Shown piece after piece: positions 47,801 through 56,119 of a DNA stretch of 64,000 bases (the stretch's first letter is position 1; every line of letters starts with the position of its first letter). Below the pieces are notes generated by a model, which ran no database searches, was not told the DNA's origin, and was given only the letters and a program-made list of their open reading frames with translations. Source of the stretch: Alectoria sarmentosa (taxonomy: Eukaryota > Ascomycota > Lecanoromycetes > Lecanorales > Parmeliaceae); the NCBI GenBank assembly GCA_009733775.1, contig WOGZ01000002.1, positions 248,001-312,000 on the forward strand, in the 5' to 3' direction. A program made the position numbers and the translations under genes.

Positions 47801-50800
47801 GGAGATGCGCGGAATCCAAGCCAGCTTGATCGATCAAAGAAGGCACAAAGCTAGCATGCGTAATCTTCAGCTTGCGGAGCGCTAGCTCAAGGTTATCGAG
47901 CAGCATCGTCCTGGAAGCAGTTACCGCAGTCAAACCCAGCCTCCAGGCAAGGAACATCTCGGCAATGTGAACATCGAAAGCTCTACTTGCAAGTCCGAGG
48001 TATTTGCCTTTACCCGGAAGCTCTTTCATTCCAGGTATAAGTGGACATATGAACTCGGAAAGTCCTTCGATAAACGAGCAAAGGTTGCCACGACCGACTA
48101 GCACACCCTTCGGTACTCCAGTAGATCCAGAGGTGTAGAGTAAGTAAGCATTGTCGCTAGCTTGTGGTTGCGAGGGCATTTCAACCGAATGCCCATTGAG
48201 CATTTGCTCTATGTACGTACTGTCGTCCACGTAGACAACGCGGCTTTCAGATGTAATACTTGAGAAGGTACGCGCAAGAGACTTGGTGGTGAAGAGCATG
48301 GCGGCTGTACTGTCCTGCATTAAAAATGATTTGCGGTCCCCAGGCAACTCTTCGTCGATAGGTAAGTAGACATTGCCAGACGCCAAAATTCCAAGTATTA
48401 TCGCATAAGCATCGAGACGGTGATCCAGACACACTGCTATCATCCGCTTAATATGACCACTGTGGCTGATGAAAGCTGCAACTCGATTATATGCGGAACG
48501 CAATTCTGCAAAACTCCAACTTTCAGATTCACACTCGTAACCGAGGGAAGTGACGACCTGGGCTGCAGGCCAGTGTGGGTAAACAGCAGCGTAATGATCC
48601 ACCCAGTCCGTAGGATTCTGTTTCCAAGCAAGTCTCACCTCTTCGCTAAAGGAGACTGATGTCATGGAGAGCAAGTCTTTTGGAAAGTACGATGAGAGTT
48701 GAATAAGTGGCATGTCAGGGAATCTTAGCATAGTCTCAACGAATGCCTCTACTTGCAGAGCGATTATGGCGAGATGGGCACTGCTCATGACGTTTTGGCT
48801 TGCTGAGATCTCCATCTCCAGAACACCGTTCGCTGCCTGTGCGACATTGAGTGCCAAAGGATGCTCCACAGTAAAGCCTACGAGGTTGTCAATCCTACTC
48901 CATAGTGGAAAATAATCATTTCGGCGGTCTTCCCTCAAGTCAGGAAGGAAGTTGAAGACTGCCGGGTATAGAACTTGGTTCTCGGAGCGACCCAGAAGCT
49001 TTCTAATGACTCGTGAATGAATTGAGCGATGGGCTCTAGACTCTCTCTGAAAATTCGATTGCGAAATTAAGGCTTCGCGAGTAGATCCTAGCGCATGAAA
49101 AGGGACAGGTAACACAGTCAAGAGAGGTCCGACAACATCCGCCAATGAAAATTCATCAATGCGGTTCGACCAAGTCTCTGCGAATACCACGCCATCAGTC
49201 TCCAAGTACTCTAATAGAACGCATCCCCAAGCTACTCGTAGAACCGATGCTACTGATGATGCACCGAGGCCGAGTGCTGCAATTTGAAGGTCTTTGTAGC
49301 TCGTTTTCAGAGCCTGAGTATGGACTATAAATCCTGTAGCTGAGTCTTCGCTTCGCGTGTTCTTGCCTGTCAGATCAGGCCATGCATTTGCATCGTCAGT
49401 GGCAATGAAATTGTCAAGTGCTTTTGACCAGAAGTCCTCATCTTGATTTATTTGAGCCTTTGTTGGGAGCATTACTTGAAGAGCCTCACGCAATTGATGC
49501 CGTTGTTCTGACCTCTCCCCAACTTTGAGATAGCTCTTACTAACATCTTCCAAGATAAATTCAAGCGATGCTTCATCACGAATGGAGTGATGAACAGAGA
49601 TCATCATTACGTGATGGTTTGGCTGTTCGAAGATCGTGATGGCTAGAAGCGGGTCCTTGAAGTGATCTTTCTGGCGACTTTCGGCCACCGTAATTGCTCG
49701 TTGTGTGGCAAGATCTTTTATACTGGCTTTTGAGGACTTCACGCATGTCCAATCAATGGTAGCCTTTTCGTATATTAGCTGTATGAATGTTGAGTTCGAG
49801 ATGGGTGCATCGTCACGATGTTCCAAAACTGCCGCCGAAGGGATGAAGCCAGTACGCAATGCCTCAGTATCGCTCACGACCTGCGACCATGCCTCGTGCA
49901 AGCGTTTTATGTCGATCTGAGGGTCAAGAGAGAGAAAAACGTTACTCCAATAAGCGCTGGCATTTTGCATACTTTCGCTGAGAAGAGACTCTTGCAGCGG
50001 CAAAATCGGAGCCACGAATACATCATCTCTCTTGATTTCCTCTCTAACCCTGGTATAACATTCGTTGTGGAAAGCCTCAAGATCAAACCTTTCTATCGGA
50101 TGCGTGGTGCGGGACTTATCAGTCACTTTCGAGAGATCATCTAGATTTTGGCATTGAAGAATATCGGTGACTGAGAGGGGAAACCCTTTCGCATTGAGCA
50201 TCGGAGCTAATCTCGTTGCGGCGATGGAATCTATTCCAATTGAACGCAAGTCACTGGCTCGACTCATTGAACCCCGAGATGTTCCAGAGAGCTCGGCGAC
50301 CGTCGCGATGAGATCTGATTCACGCGTACTCCAGGTCGCTACCTCTCTGATGTTATTGTCATTTGAAGAAAGCATCCTTTCCCACGTACCCAAATCGACT
50401 GAGCTGTAAATCTCTTTGAGAATAGCTTTATCGGTCTTAGCCGAAGATGTCCGTGGAATGCTATTTATTACGAGAAACACGCTTGGGATCATATAATCTG
50501 GCAAATCTTTCTGAGCTTCGAGTACAGCGCTCTTGGCAATCGAAACAGAATCTTCGTTTGCAATGAGTTGACTAGTAGGTCCCAGTCCCTTGGTATTATC
50601 CAACCTTGGGGTAGCAAGAAAAGCTACGATGACCTTCGAAGGACGATCTCCCCGTTTTAGGTATTGTATCTCGACTTGGTCGATGAGTGGATGGCAGGAA
50701 CGGAGAGAAAACCCAATCTCGCTAAGCTCAACACGAATACCCTGGATTTTGATCAAGTCATCTGTACGGCCAACAAATTCTAATGAGCCGTCATACAGCT

Positions 50801-52871
50801 GTCGAACTAAATCTCCTGTCATGTAGAGGGGTCTCGAATACTGCTCATTCCAAACAAATCTTCCAGAAGATCTCTCTGGATCATTCCAGTATCCCTTCGA
50901 CAACTGGGGGCCCCCAAGAGCCAACTCACCAATGCCCTGTCTCATGAGAGGGCAATTATCGCGCATGACAAAAGCAGACACTGACACTAGAGGAAATCCA
51001 ATATTCTCGCTCTGCACTTCGTCTCCTGTAGCACCAAATTGCCTGAATGTTGAGACTACTGTAGTCTCTGCGGGGCCATACGTGTTGAAAGCTCGCATGT
51101 TCTGACTCCAATCGTCTGCTACAGACTGTGGCAACTTCTCTCCTATCATCGTGATGACCTCTAGGGTCGGACATCGCTCTCTCGGGACGCTCGCGGCGAA
51201 AGCTGGGGTCAAATGCGCATGGGTTGCCTTTGTTTTGGTTGCCAGCTCGGCGAACGAGCCAAGCATGATTTCTCGGGTAGAAGAGATGACCGTTCCTCCA
51301 ACACCCCAAGTGTAGAATAAGTCCTGGACAAAGACATCAAACGTGAATTGAGAAAATTGTAGGCAACGCACATTGCCTCCAGCGACATTGATCGGTATAG
51401 ACCTCTGTAGAGCCCTCATACTAGTTACTGCAGCTTCGTGATGGATTGGAACGCCCTTGGGATCGCCAGTTGTTCCACTTGTCCAGATGAGATAGGCAAG
51501 GCTTCCCATCTTTGCACTAGGAGTTTCAACCTGATCAGTGTCCTCTAGACATGTGATGTCGACACTAAGAACGCCCTTGGGTGTGCCTTCGGAGCTATCC
51601 GTAGACTTTTGCTCAGCGACAACCAGCATTTGAGCGCCAGTCCTTGCAATAAGATCATGGCGGCGACGAGCTGGGAAAGAGGGATCGATGGGACACCAGG
51701 CCGCGCCTGTCTTCAGAATACCGAGAATGGCAACGTAAAGTTCTGGACGCCTATCCATGCATATTGGTATAATTTTGTCATTTAGTGGGCCAAAGCTGCG
51801 AGTGAGATGCGTTGCAACAATCTCGGCTCTTTTATTGAGTTGCTCATAGGTCCACACGGTGTGGTCGCTTGATTTCTCGGAACACATGTCCTTCCTGAAG
51901 TCCAGTGCCACACGGTGCGGGCTGTGACTGGCGAAAGACTCGAATTGGGCGTGCAAGTGCGGCGCTTGTGAACTGAATTCTGGGGACCACGGGGTCTCAT
52001 TCGATGTAGATAGCAGAGACGTGCGGATAGCAGCCGAGCTACTTGCAATTGGTTTTGCGGGATTTGCTAGAATGAATGCTAAGATATCGTCCAACTGCTT
52101 TAACATCACAAGTGCGCTAGTCTCGTTCAGAACCAGATCGATGTAAATTACTTTCAACTCTAGAAACCCGGCCGAACTAGGCCAGGCTATGAGACTGACT
52201 GCGAGCTCTTCACGTTCGAAGAGTTCATTGCTTAGTTTGAAGACAACATCGTCTTCTCCAGAACACACCTTGCTTTTCAAGGCTATCATGGTTCCATGTT
52301 TGCTCATGTTCTTATTGTGAGCAGCTGAAATCACTGGCTGCTTAGATCGATGTAGTACCGACTCATTTGATTCTGTCAGATGCTTGAGAATGCCGCCAAT
52401 CGTTTTTCGGCCCCACATCTGAGGGGTGTGGAGACAGACTCGAGTTGGAGCTGCGTGAAAGCCGTCCTCGCTCGAATTATCAGATTTGTGCCTTGCTGGA
52501 GACGCAATGAGAGTGGTGTAGATGACATCGTCCTGAGCAGCAGTGTATGTAGAAAGAATGACAGCCCAAGCAGCTTGCAGAGCTGTGACAGGCGACGCAC
52601 CAAGCGATGCTGTAGCATCGTGTAGATCAACAATTGTCACTCTTGAGCTAATCGTGACCGAATTTAGTTGTCCAATTCTCGTCCGCGATCTCAAACCGGT
52701 CAAAGAAGGGAAAGGCGTAGGAGGAGAATGTTTGAGTGAGCCCAAGTCAAAATCGACTTTTGATTCGTAAGAGGAATATGTAGAATTGCCTTGGTGCTTG
52801 TTGAGTCCATTGTGCAAAAAAATGTTGGTAGATAGATTTAACGATGCATTCATTGAGTCTCGGGCAGGCAT
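41880..52871 (-). CDS. Ferrichrome-type siderophore nonribosomal peptide synthetase, A-T-C-A-T-C-T-C-T-C
   Basis: One uninterrupted frame of 3663 residues from ATG at 52871 (an upstream TTG extends the frame but is not a likely start). Order with approximate positions: degenerate partial C (1-300); A1 (LIWTSGTTGDPKG, 464; TYGPAETTVVS; YMTGDLVR); T1 (SIGIDSIAA, 879); C1 (HHSIRDEAS, 1097); A2 (LLYTSGSTGVPKG, 1580; AYGPTEMSIG; YRTGDIVR); T2 (LGLDSLSA, 2007); C2 (HHALYDGES, 2222); T3 (LGIDSITA, 2565); C3 (HHSLYDGQS, 2774); T4 (LGLDSISA, 3118); C4 (HHATYDAWT, 3328). All HHxxxD motifs and T-domain serines are present. The terminal T-C-T-C repeats are the hallmark of fungal ferrichrome synthetases (SidC/NPS2/Sib1), which use modules iteratively and close a cyclic hexapeptide with three acyl-hydroxyornithines. 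Only two A domains are seen. The neighbouring SidA and acyltransferase supply the building block. I could not derive reliable substrate codes. Confidence 0.93.
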   Translation of the reverse strand: MPARDSMNASLNLSTNIFLHNGLNKHQGNSTYSSYESKVDFDLGSLKHSPPTPFPSLTGLRSRTRIGQLNSVTISSRVTIVDLHDATASLGASPVTALQAAWAVILSTYTAAQDDVIYTTLIASPARHKSDNSSEDGFHAAPTRVCLHTPQMWGRKTIGGILKHLTESNESVLHRSKQPVISAAHNKNMSKHGTMIALKSKVCSGEDDVVFKLSNELFEREELAVSLIAWPSSAGFLELKVIYIDLVLNETSALVMLKQLDDILAFILANPAKPIASSSAAIRTSLLSTSNETPWSPEFSSQAPHLHAQFESFASHSPHRVALDFRKDMCSEKSSDHTVWTYEQLNKRAEIVATHLTRSFGPLNDKIIPICMDRRPELYVAILGILKTGAAWCPIDPSFPARRRHDLIARTGAQMLVVAEQKSTDSSEGTPKGVLSVDITCLEDTDQVETPSAKMGSLAYLIWTSGTTGDPKGVPIHHEAAVTSMRALQRSIPINVAGGNVRCLQFSQFTFDVFVQDLFYTWGVGGTVISSTREIMLGSFAELATKTKATHAHLTPAFAASVPRERCPTLEVITMIGEKLPQSVADDWSQNMRAFNTYGPAETTVVSTFRQFGATGDEVQSENIGFPLVSVSAFVMRDNCPLMRQGIGELALGGPQLSKGYWNDPERSSGRFVWNEQYSRPLYMTGDLVRQLYDGSLEFVGRTDDLIKIQGIRVELSEIGFSLRSCHPLIDQVEIQYLKRGDRPSKVIVAFLATPRLDNTKGLGPTSQLIANEDSVSIAKSAVLEAQKDLPDYMIPSVFLVINSIPRTSSAKTDKAILKEIYSSVDLGTWERMLSSNDNNIREVATWSTRESDLIATVAELSGTSRGSMSRASDLRSIGIDSIAATRLAPMLNAKGFPLSVTDILQCQNLDDLSKVTDKSRTTHPIERFDLEAFHNECYTRVREEIKRDDVFVAPILPLQESLLSESMQNASAYWSNVFLSLDPQIDIKRLHEAWSQVVSDTEALRTGFIPSAAVLEHRDDAPISNSTFIQLIYEKATIDWTCVKSSKASIKDLATQRAITVAESRQKDHFKDPLLAITIFEQPNHHVMMISVHHSIRDEASLEFILEDVSKSYLKVGERSEQRHQLREALQVMLPTKAQINQDEDFWSKALDNFIATDDANAWPDLTGKNTRSEDSATGFIVHTQALKTSYKDLQIAALGLGASSVASVLRVAWGCVLLEYLETDGVVFAETWSNRIDEFSLADVVGPLLTVLPVPFHALGSTREALISQSNFQRESRAHRSIHSRVIRKLLGRSENQVLYPAVFNFLPDLREDRRNDYFPLWSRIDNLVGFTVEHPLALNVAQAANGVLEMEISASQNVMSSAHLAIIALQVEAFVETMLRFPDMPLIQLSSYFPKDLLSMTSVSFSEEVRLAWKQNPTDWVDHYAAVYPHWPAAQVVTSLGYECESESWSFAELRSAYNRVAAFISHSGHIKRMIAVCLDHRLDAYAIILGILASGNVYLPIDEELPGDRKSFLMQDSTAAMLFTTKSLARTFSSITSESRVVYVDDSTYIEQMLNGHSVEMPSQPQASDNAYLLYTSGSTGVPKGVLVGRGNLCSFIEGLSEFICPLIPGMKELPGKGKYLGLASRAFDVHIAEMFLAWRLGLTAVTASRTMLLDNLELALRKLKITHASFVPSLIDQAGLDSAHLPDLHYLGVGGEKMSKRVIDTWASNETATLVNAYGPTEMSIGCTAAEVTQQSNLRNVGQPYGNSVAHVLVPGTDRYTLRGVAGELCFTGDLVANGYHNRPDAKGFVDDFNGERMYRTGDIVRLMADDTLEYLRREDDQTKVRGQRLELGEITEAIRSTAVSTLGLSKIDVVTMVAQHPKLSKSQLVSFVVPSPHSNKASELPRTLSSAYDYTIAGNIQAGCRKVLPTYMVPDVVIPLTKLPLAPSSGKADLKSLKALFAEIPIADMIYHTSSEQPNQPESSRRGLTEAERNVRSVVMSTLAVDAAEISNSTNIFRLGLDSLSAISLAIKMQRLGYDCTVSNILRSPFLEQLALLPQKDQSKGAPIDKITRTRSILADIESRFRDTHSHTLCDSFIQAVKPCMPLQETLVATSLNDKSGALYVNHITLRLSNETDCAHLYGAWAKIVADHEILRTCFQEFETGFVQVVLGYDESRSVSWEETASSDPDLDSQLQQSKSATEIISDIASKAPMRLTLFRRPSDDKNSILLISIHHALYDGESIAMVLRDLNTRYHSAIPSAHASFDTMIEYVCSQDQEASKVFWRDYLAHYRTTSIIDPADTTNENLNDSVFSTVDRTLASPLAELEYFSSSISGTLTSTIQAVFGIILAQTLKTHDVVFGVILSGRTVPIENPHTIVAPCITTIPQRVNLRTDCSTIIDTVKDAQQGFVASLEFQHTALRHIHRWLGAEKPLFDCLVSYVQKTDSKPSPHPQLWTELEGSMPNDFPFSIEFEADHEAGRMRAHCTFSRQFGDLDRAASLLESIDLLLGALVRRENITAEDLGLSKSDTMDFRSKPQVWDESHWVPRELEMRELAAEVCGISADDISKGASFFSLGIDSITAIRFAERLRRSGMECSSADVMRHSCIGALAQRIDVLPPQINSINKLADQLQEDDLKRDIPKIPKLSHRDTVTDVYACTPLQSSMLTQTLGSDGRLYSHHHAVRLADHIDLPRLKQAWECITVKTEILRTSFHIFSAVNLWLAAVHQESPNAWTERDIRSSMSHSLMDITRFSVFHEAADFEQPPWKTTILKATTETVFVISMHHSLYDGQSINLLFQDLARLYEGIDLPPRAPFSDAARAISKSNTGADEFWLQKLNGFVNSKVFPSQKATETEMIEIGTTIKMNVEIILRGCKDLGVTIQTVALLAYGKSLACVSGRRDVVFGHVVGGRSLAMPSADEVVGPLFNTVPSRIVFDKTYITNKSAALEIQQSSGDSQPHQHVSLGRIQQAWRQKVGDANAQLFDTLFIFQNTANKVSSTDGLWTSLDIGGVVAPTEYSTNFEFEQREEDIILRVTSRKGLTTREQLQVWLTIFEQVFQDILEHPQRSVMAFPDSFQNLPLAIRSEKSRPSPQDNIDPGPDLESIRTALSEVSGISLENISVNASIFALGLDSISAIQVAATCRKQGCGVSVADVLQGRSLGGICRRLRERNPERNNYAKNQSTSASTELRSKALVLADVKDEDIEDVLPCLAGQLYHLASWLKSRRTMCEATWTYQCSRRLNADDLRSAWKGLRERHSVLRTVFVALSPKETVQVVLKGSALNDDTFKYTEVRDDSADGVIDQIKLEAKEPFDLFSPPSKLHLVRGGTQDFVVLKLHHATYDAWTIRTLIEDLAALYHGVHLPFPPRFESFIHRTMRTIRTEPEQVYWRKSLENCQQTFLQPPITQSNTLVPTSTNSTPIFISIKSATPNLQSLETSCRQSSTSLPTIILLAYARALARHTSVTNPTFGLYQAGRSASFKGIDQLCAPCLNITPVVIPEALDRPVLESAQRLQSDLAERVEYEQSYLHEVLEWVGCGGKPLFNTFVNILSHEGALGAPSPPTPTIITTTTSSDPLFIPHQLANLPLDPAPAEPTNHGKTTAVDALEVGHLAEKNLYLDVVRRVEDDCVDFGIRCDGELMEDEGAVRAFAGEIAGEVEKIVEGLEREEPRMDVLNVD

Positions 52872-53655
52872 CCTGATGTAAGCTGCAAGAAAACCCCTCA
52901 ATGTCTACTACATTTTCCTCCTACTGGAGGCAATAGTGTAATGAGGTCATTGCACCTTACTGCATCCAAATTGCCGGATAGTGATAGTCGCAGGATACTA
53001 TTGTGCCTTCTCTACACCCATTGAATGATACAAGGCGATTCCAGACAAATCTAAAGGAATTTCATTGGCAGCTGTTAGTTCTACTCTAATTCGCTCATGG
53101 TGAGAATACTCCACTTCCTCTCAAGCCTTGAATGCACCAAAGAGATAGCGCCCGTAGGCTCAGCCGTGGCTATCCGATGATTGCCAACCTAAGGCCTTCA
53201 ACATCCCTTCTATTGGTCGACTAGAATACCATAACGCACTACCTCGGAAGGAAGAGGAAAAATGAAACATGTGTCACGTCGAGTACCCATATAGCGCCAA
53301 GCCTTACGAATAAAGGTAAAGTATTTGAGCAAAATGTCAACTCCCTCGTCTCCCGGCCCGGAGTCTTGCCTCCATTGTATCAGCGCCATTAGGAATCGAA
53401 CCTAATTCATTGAATATGAATACCCCGACCACAGCCTTGGGTTGAGGGTTCATTTTCCTGACAAGCCGCGGCGCTTGGATAAATGTGGGGTCCTCGGGTG
53501 GGTTCAAGCATCCAAGATAAAGATTGCGGATCTGATAAAAATTCTCCTGCTTGGCAAATCTTATCATACCATCTGATAAGATCTTCATACCTACGCGTTT
53601 GGTATTTCCGACTTCTATCATTTACGGTAACAATCACAGCCTTGATGTTCGATCA
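52872..53655 (-). promoter_or_regulatory. NRPS upstream region
   Basis: About 780 bases between the NRPS start and the stop of the acyltransferase gene on the same strand. No gene is convincing here. It contains the GATA-type sites listed separately. Confidence 0.5.
53531..53583. promoter_or_regulatory. Cluster of iron-responsive GATA sites (two ATCTGATAA plus one inverted GATAA)
   Basis: ATCTGATAA occurs at 53531-53539 and again at 53572-53580. An inverted core lies between them (ATCTTATC at 53559-53566), forming an ATCTTATC / GATAAGAT dyad with the second site. ATCWGATAA is the known binding motif of the fungal iron-sensing GATA repressors (SreA, Urbs1, SRE). The sites are about 660-710 bases upstream of the NRPS start and within 130 bases of the acyltransferase stop. 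Confidence 0.7.
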
Positions 53656-55017
53656 CTACGATTCGCCATTCTCCCCTCCATCCCAGGTGAAAGGCGAGAG
53701 TTGGAAGAATCTCTCTCTGCTACACTTCTCAAACGCTGACCGTTTGTGCGGGAGATCAATGACCTTTTCCACGTTGAACCCGATGACGGAGTCGTACGCG
53801 AGCACGGTGCTATTGGTAGCCTTTGGTTCTTCAACCACCATCCATGTACGAGGTTCGTCGAGGAAAAGGTAGTGTACCAAGCTCGGCCCCCATGCACTGA
53901 CTCGATGAGGACCACGGTAACGTTGGTCTCCTACCAAGAAATGTCGTCCTCGGTCGTAGTCTCCTGCATCATAATAAGCGCCGACATGATCCTCCTTCGC
54001 AGGCAAAGTCAGCTTCTGGGTGTATTGGTACGCAAGCAACAGTGGACGTACCTTGGCCCAGTATACCTCGAAGTATGCAAAGAACTCATCGTTGAACTTG
54101 CCCAGAAGCGTGAGCAGGTGGCTATCCTCATGAGCCCGACGCAGATAGTCTTGGTGTTCATCAAGGCTACCCGTCTCGTTCCAGTCTTGCGCTACCCGCG
54201 GGTCGTTCTGCCATCTGTGAAATAAATCCAAGTGCTTTTCGTCCCGATAGTCGAGGGCTACCATGGAGAACATCTCGTTCAGGTGAGGGATGTAGCGACT
54301 GTAGACGATTGAGCCTGGAGGCGGTTTGGGGGGCCGTACGGGATGACGCGCATGTACGCGAGAGGCTGGAAACCCAGTGGTAAATGTGTAGTGGAGAGGA
54401 GGTGGTGGAAATTTGGTCAACGACCTCCAGGACTCCTTTCCGAAATGGGTATCCGGGGCCCATGGTGCCCGAACGCCCAGTGGAAAGCCTGCGCCCTGCC
54501 AGAATGTGCTTTGAGGTATGAATACCAGTGCCTGTAGCAGTCCATCGTGAGTTTTCGAGGAGCTGCCACTTGATAGGGTTCGTTTCACTGCCATTCCAAC
54601 AGCCAACAGCATCTCAGCCAATTCCTGACCCTGATCCCCTGTCATCAAGATCCTCACTGCCTCTAAGTTAGGACGTAGGGTGAAGATGAAATAGACAGCG
54701 AGCCACAGCTGGCCCAAGGTTGGCACATTGTCATCACTCCAAGTAAAAACAGATAACGGGCTTCGGAGCGCACGAGCGCATGACGCCTTGTCTACTAATG
54801 GAACACTCCGGCCACTGTTGGGTATTCTAGGATCACTGAACGATAGTGACTCATTATGTAAAGGTTCTGGGAGCTGTTCGACGCGGAGAGCGCCTGGTAA
54901 AGTCTCGTCGGCATACGACAGACGAAAGACTTTGTTCCGGCTGTCATCGAATGTACGAACGTGGTAAATTAAGGAGTATGGATGAGGCAAGCGAAGGATC
55001 TGGGTCTCTCTCTGCAT
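53656..55017 (-). CDS. N5-hydroxyornithine acyltransferase (SidL/SidF-like, GNAT/AlcB fold)
   Basis: Two exons (55017-54052 and 53994-53656) with a 57-nt in-frame intron (AAG|GTACGT, AGCTGAC branch, GCGAAG) give 434 residues. Motifs: LGQLWLAVYFIFTLRPNL; PPLHYTFTTGFP...HPVRPPKPPPGSIVYSRYIP; FHRWQNDPRVAQDWNETG; FFAYFEVYWAKEDHVGAYYDAGDYDRG; HFLVGDQRYRGPHRV; MVVEEPKATN; VEKVIDLPHKRSAF. These are the siderophore acyltransferase pattern shared with bacterial IucB/AlcB. It transfers an acyl group (acetyl in SidL, anhydromevalonyl in SidF) from CoA to N5-hydroxyornithine. An acetyl product would fit a ferricrocin/ferrichrome-type NRPS, but the acyl group is inferred. An upstream frame (55208-55020) could be a 5' exon, but every join I tried was poor, so MQRETQILRLPHPY is taken as the start. 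Confidence 0.85.
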   Translation of the reverse strand: MQRETQILRLPHPYSLIYHVRTFDDSRNKVFRLSYADETLPGALRVEQLPEPLHNESLSFSDPRIPNSGRSVPLVDKASCARALRSPLSVFTWSDDNVPTLGQLWLAVYFIFTLRPNLEAVRILMTGDQGQELAEMLLAVGMAVKRTLSSGSSSKTHDGLLQALVFIPQSTFWQGAGFPLGVRAPWAPDTHFGKESWRSLTKFPPPPLHYTFTTGFPASRVHARHPVRPPKPPPGSIVYSRYIPHLNEMFSMVALDYRDEKHLDLFHRWQNDPRVAQDWNETGSLDEHQDYLRRAHEDSHLLTLLGKFNDEFFAYFEVYWAKVRPLLLAYQYTQKLTLPAKEDHVGAYYDAGDYDRGRHFLVGDQRYRGPHRVSAWGPSLVHYLFLDEPRTWMVVEEPKATNSTVLAYDSVIGFNVEKVIDLPHKRSAFEKCSRERFFQLSPFTWDGGENGES

Positions 55018-56119
55018 GATCAAAAGGATAGAATTGACTCACATGAAAGAGGAAACAGAAGGCCAACGTTGCTGAGTATCTTGCTGGTGTCTGCATCAGA
55101 TGGATCAATTACGACCATTCTACCCCTGTTCATCTCGAACTGCGATGTCGGCCCGTAGCTACCAATATGTAGGGCTGGCCAAAGGTACAATCCCATAGTA
55201 ATTTGCAACTATCTGTCCATAACGATGACATTTCGAATTTTCAATTTCCAAATCCCTGCACTGAATTAGTTCCTAAGCGAGGAACGTGCAAAGTGCGAAG
55301 ATTCTCCTAGAATCCTTGACAAGTGATTTCGAAGAAGAAAAAACGCTGCCAATGTATAGCTGAGTCATTCATTGAGGAGTTTCTGATTTGCTAGAACCAT
55401 TGCATGAATTGATAGATACGAGTAATGAGGTGAGCGATTAGGCAGCTAAAAGATGCGTGACTTTTTTTTTTCTCACAGTATGGTACGGTACCGAGGTCAG
55501 CACCAAAAGTCCTGGACTCTTGCACCAAGACATCGGATAACGCCCCGCCTGAAGGGTTGGCTGGACAATGCGCATGGAGCTGAATCGGAAATGAACCCAA
55601 TCTGACCCAGCTCTGGGGGGTAGTGCCCCCTGTCTGGACCACTAAATTTACTCTATACCCGACCTCCAGCAAGGTCCTCAAATACAGGGCTGCTTTCCCA
55701 AAGTAGGGCTAGGGCTGCTACTAGCGCTGTCCAGGACTTTTGGTGCCGACCTCTGTGCTTCTAGTACAATTATCCATGCTGTGGGGGTGGCGACTGCCTT
55801 CCCTAGCACACTGATCAATCCACGCACCAACCCTAAAAAAAAAAAAAAAAAGTCCTCAAAGAAAAGATCATGAGTCCCTTTATTAGGGTTGAAGAGACTT
55901 GTAATGATGTAATGAGACACCGTCATCAGTGTTCGAGTCTACTACTCACGCCTATTCATCGTTTGTTTTGAATCAAAATCCTCTGGGCCATTATCCGAGG
56001 GCACAAAGCAAGTGCTTTTCTGCAAAAATTAGGGGCAGAAAATACCTGTAGCTTTGTTCGGGGAGCTCTAGAAGGGAACCACTCACAGCGTTATTCCTTC
56101 TGCGATTTTGAATGCTGCA
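55018..56119. other. Divergent region between the acyltransferase and sidA
   Basis: About 1.1 kb holding both promoters, a 17-A homopolymer (55835-55851), a T10 run (55462-55471) and an inverted-repeat element (separate entry). I see no perfect ATCWGATAA site here, only weaker TTATC/GATAA cores. Confidence 0.5.
55493..55753. repeat. Short inverted-repeat (MITE-like) element
   Basis: GAGGTCAGCACCAAAAGTCC... at 55493-55517 is repeated in inverse orientation at 55729-55753 with 24 of 25 bases identical, enclosing about 210 bases with no coding potential. No clear target-site duplication is visible. It could be a small non-autonomous DNA transposon or a large hairpin. Confidence 0.6.

Noticed and set aside
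52872..52901. NRPS N-terminal extension from TTG at 52901
   Set aside because: ATG at 52871 is in frame and no conserved residues precede it.
55020..55208. Possible 5' exon of the acyltransferase (MGLYLWPALHIGSYG...)
   Set aside because: The obvious GTGAGT donor with any available acceptor creates TAG or shifts frame, and the intron would be 31-47 nt; kept out of the model.
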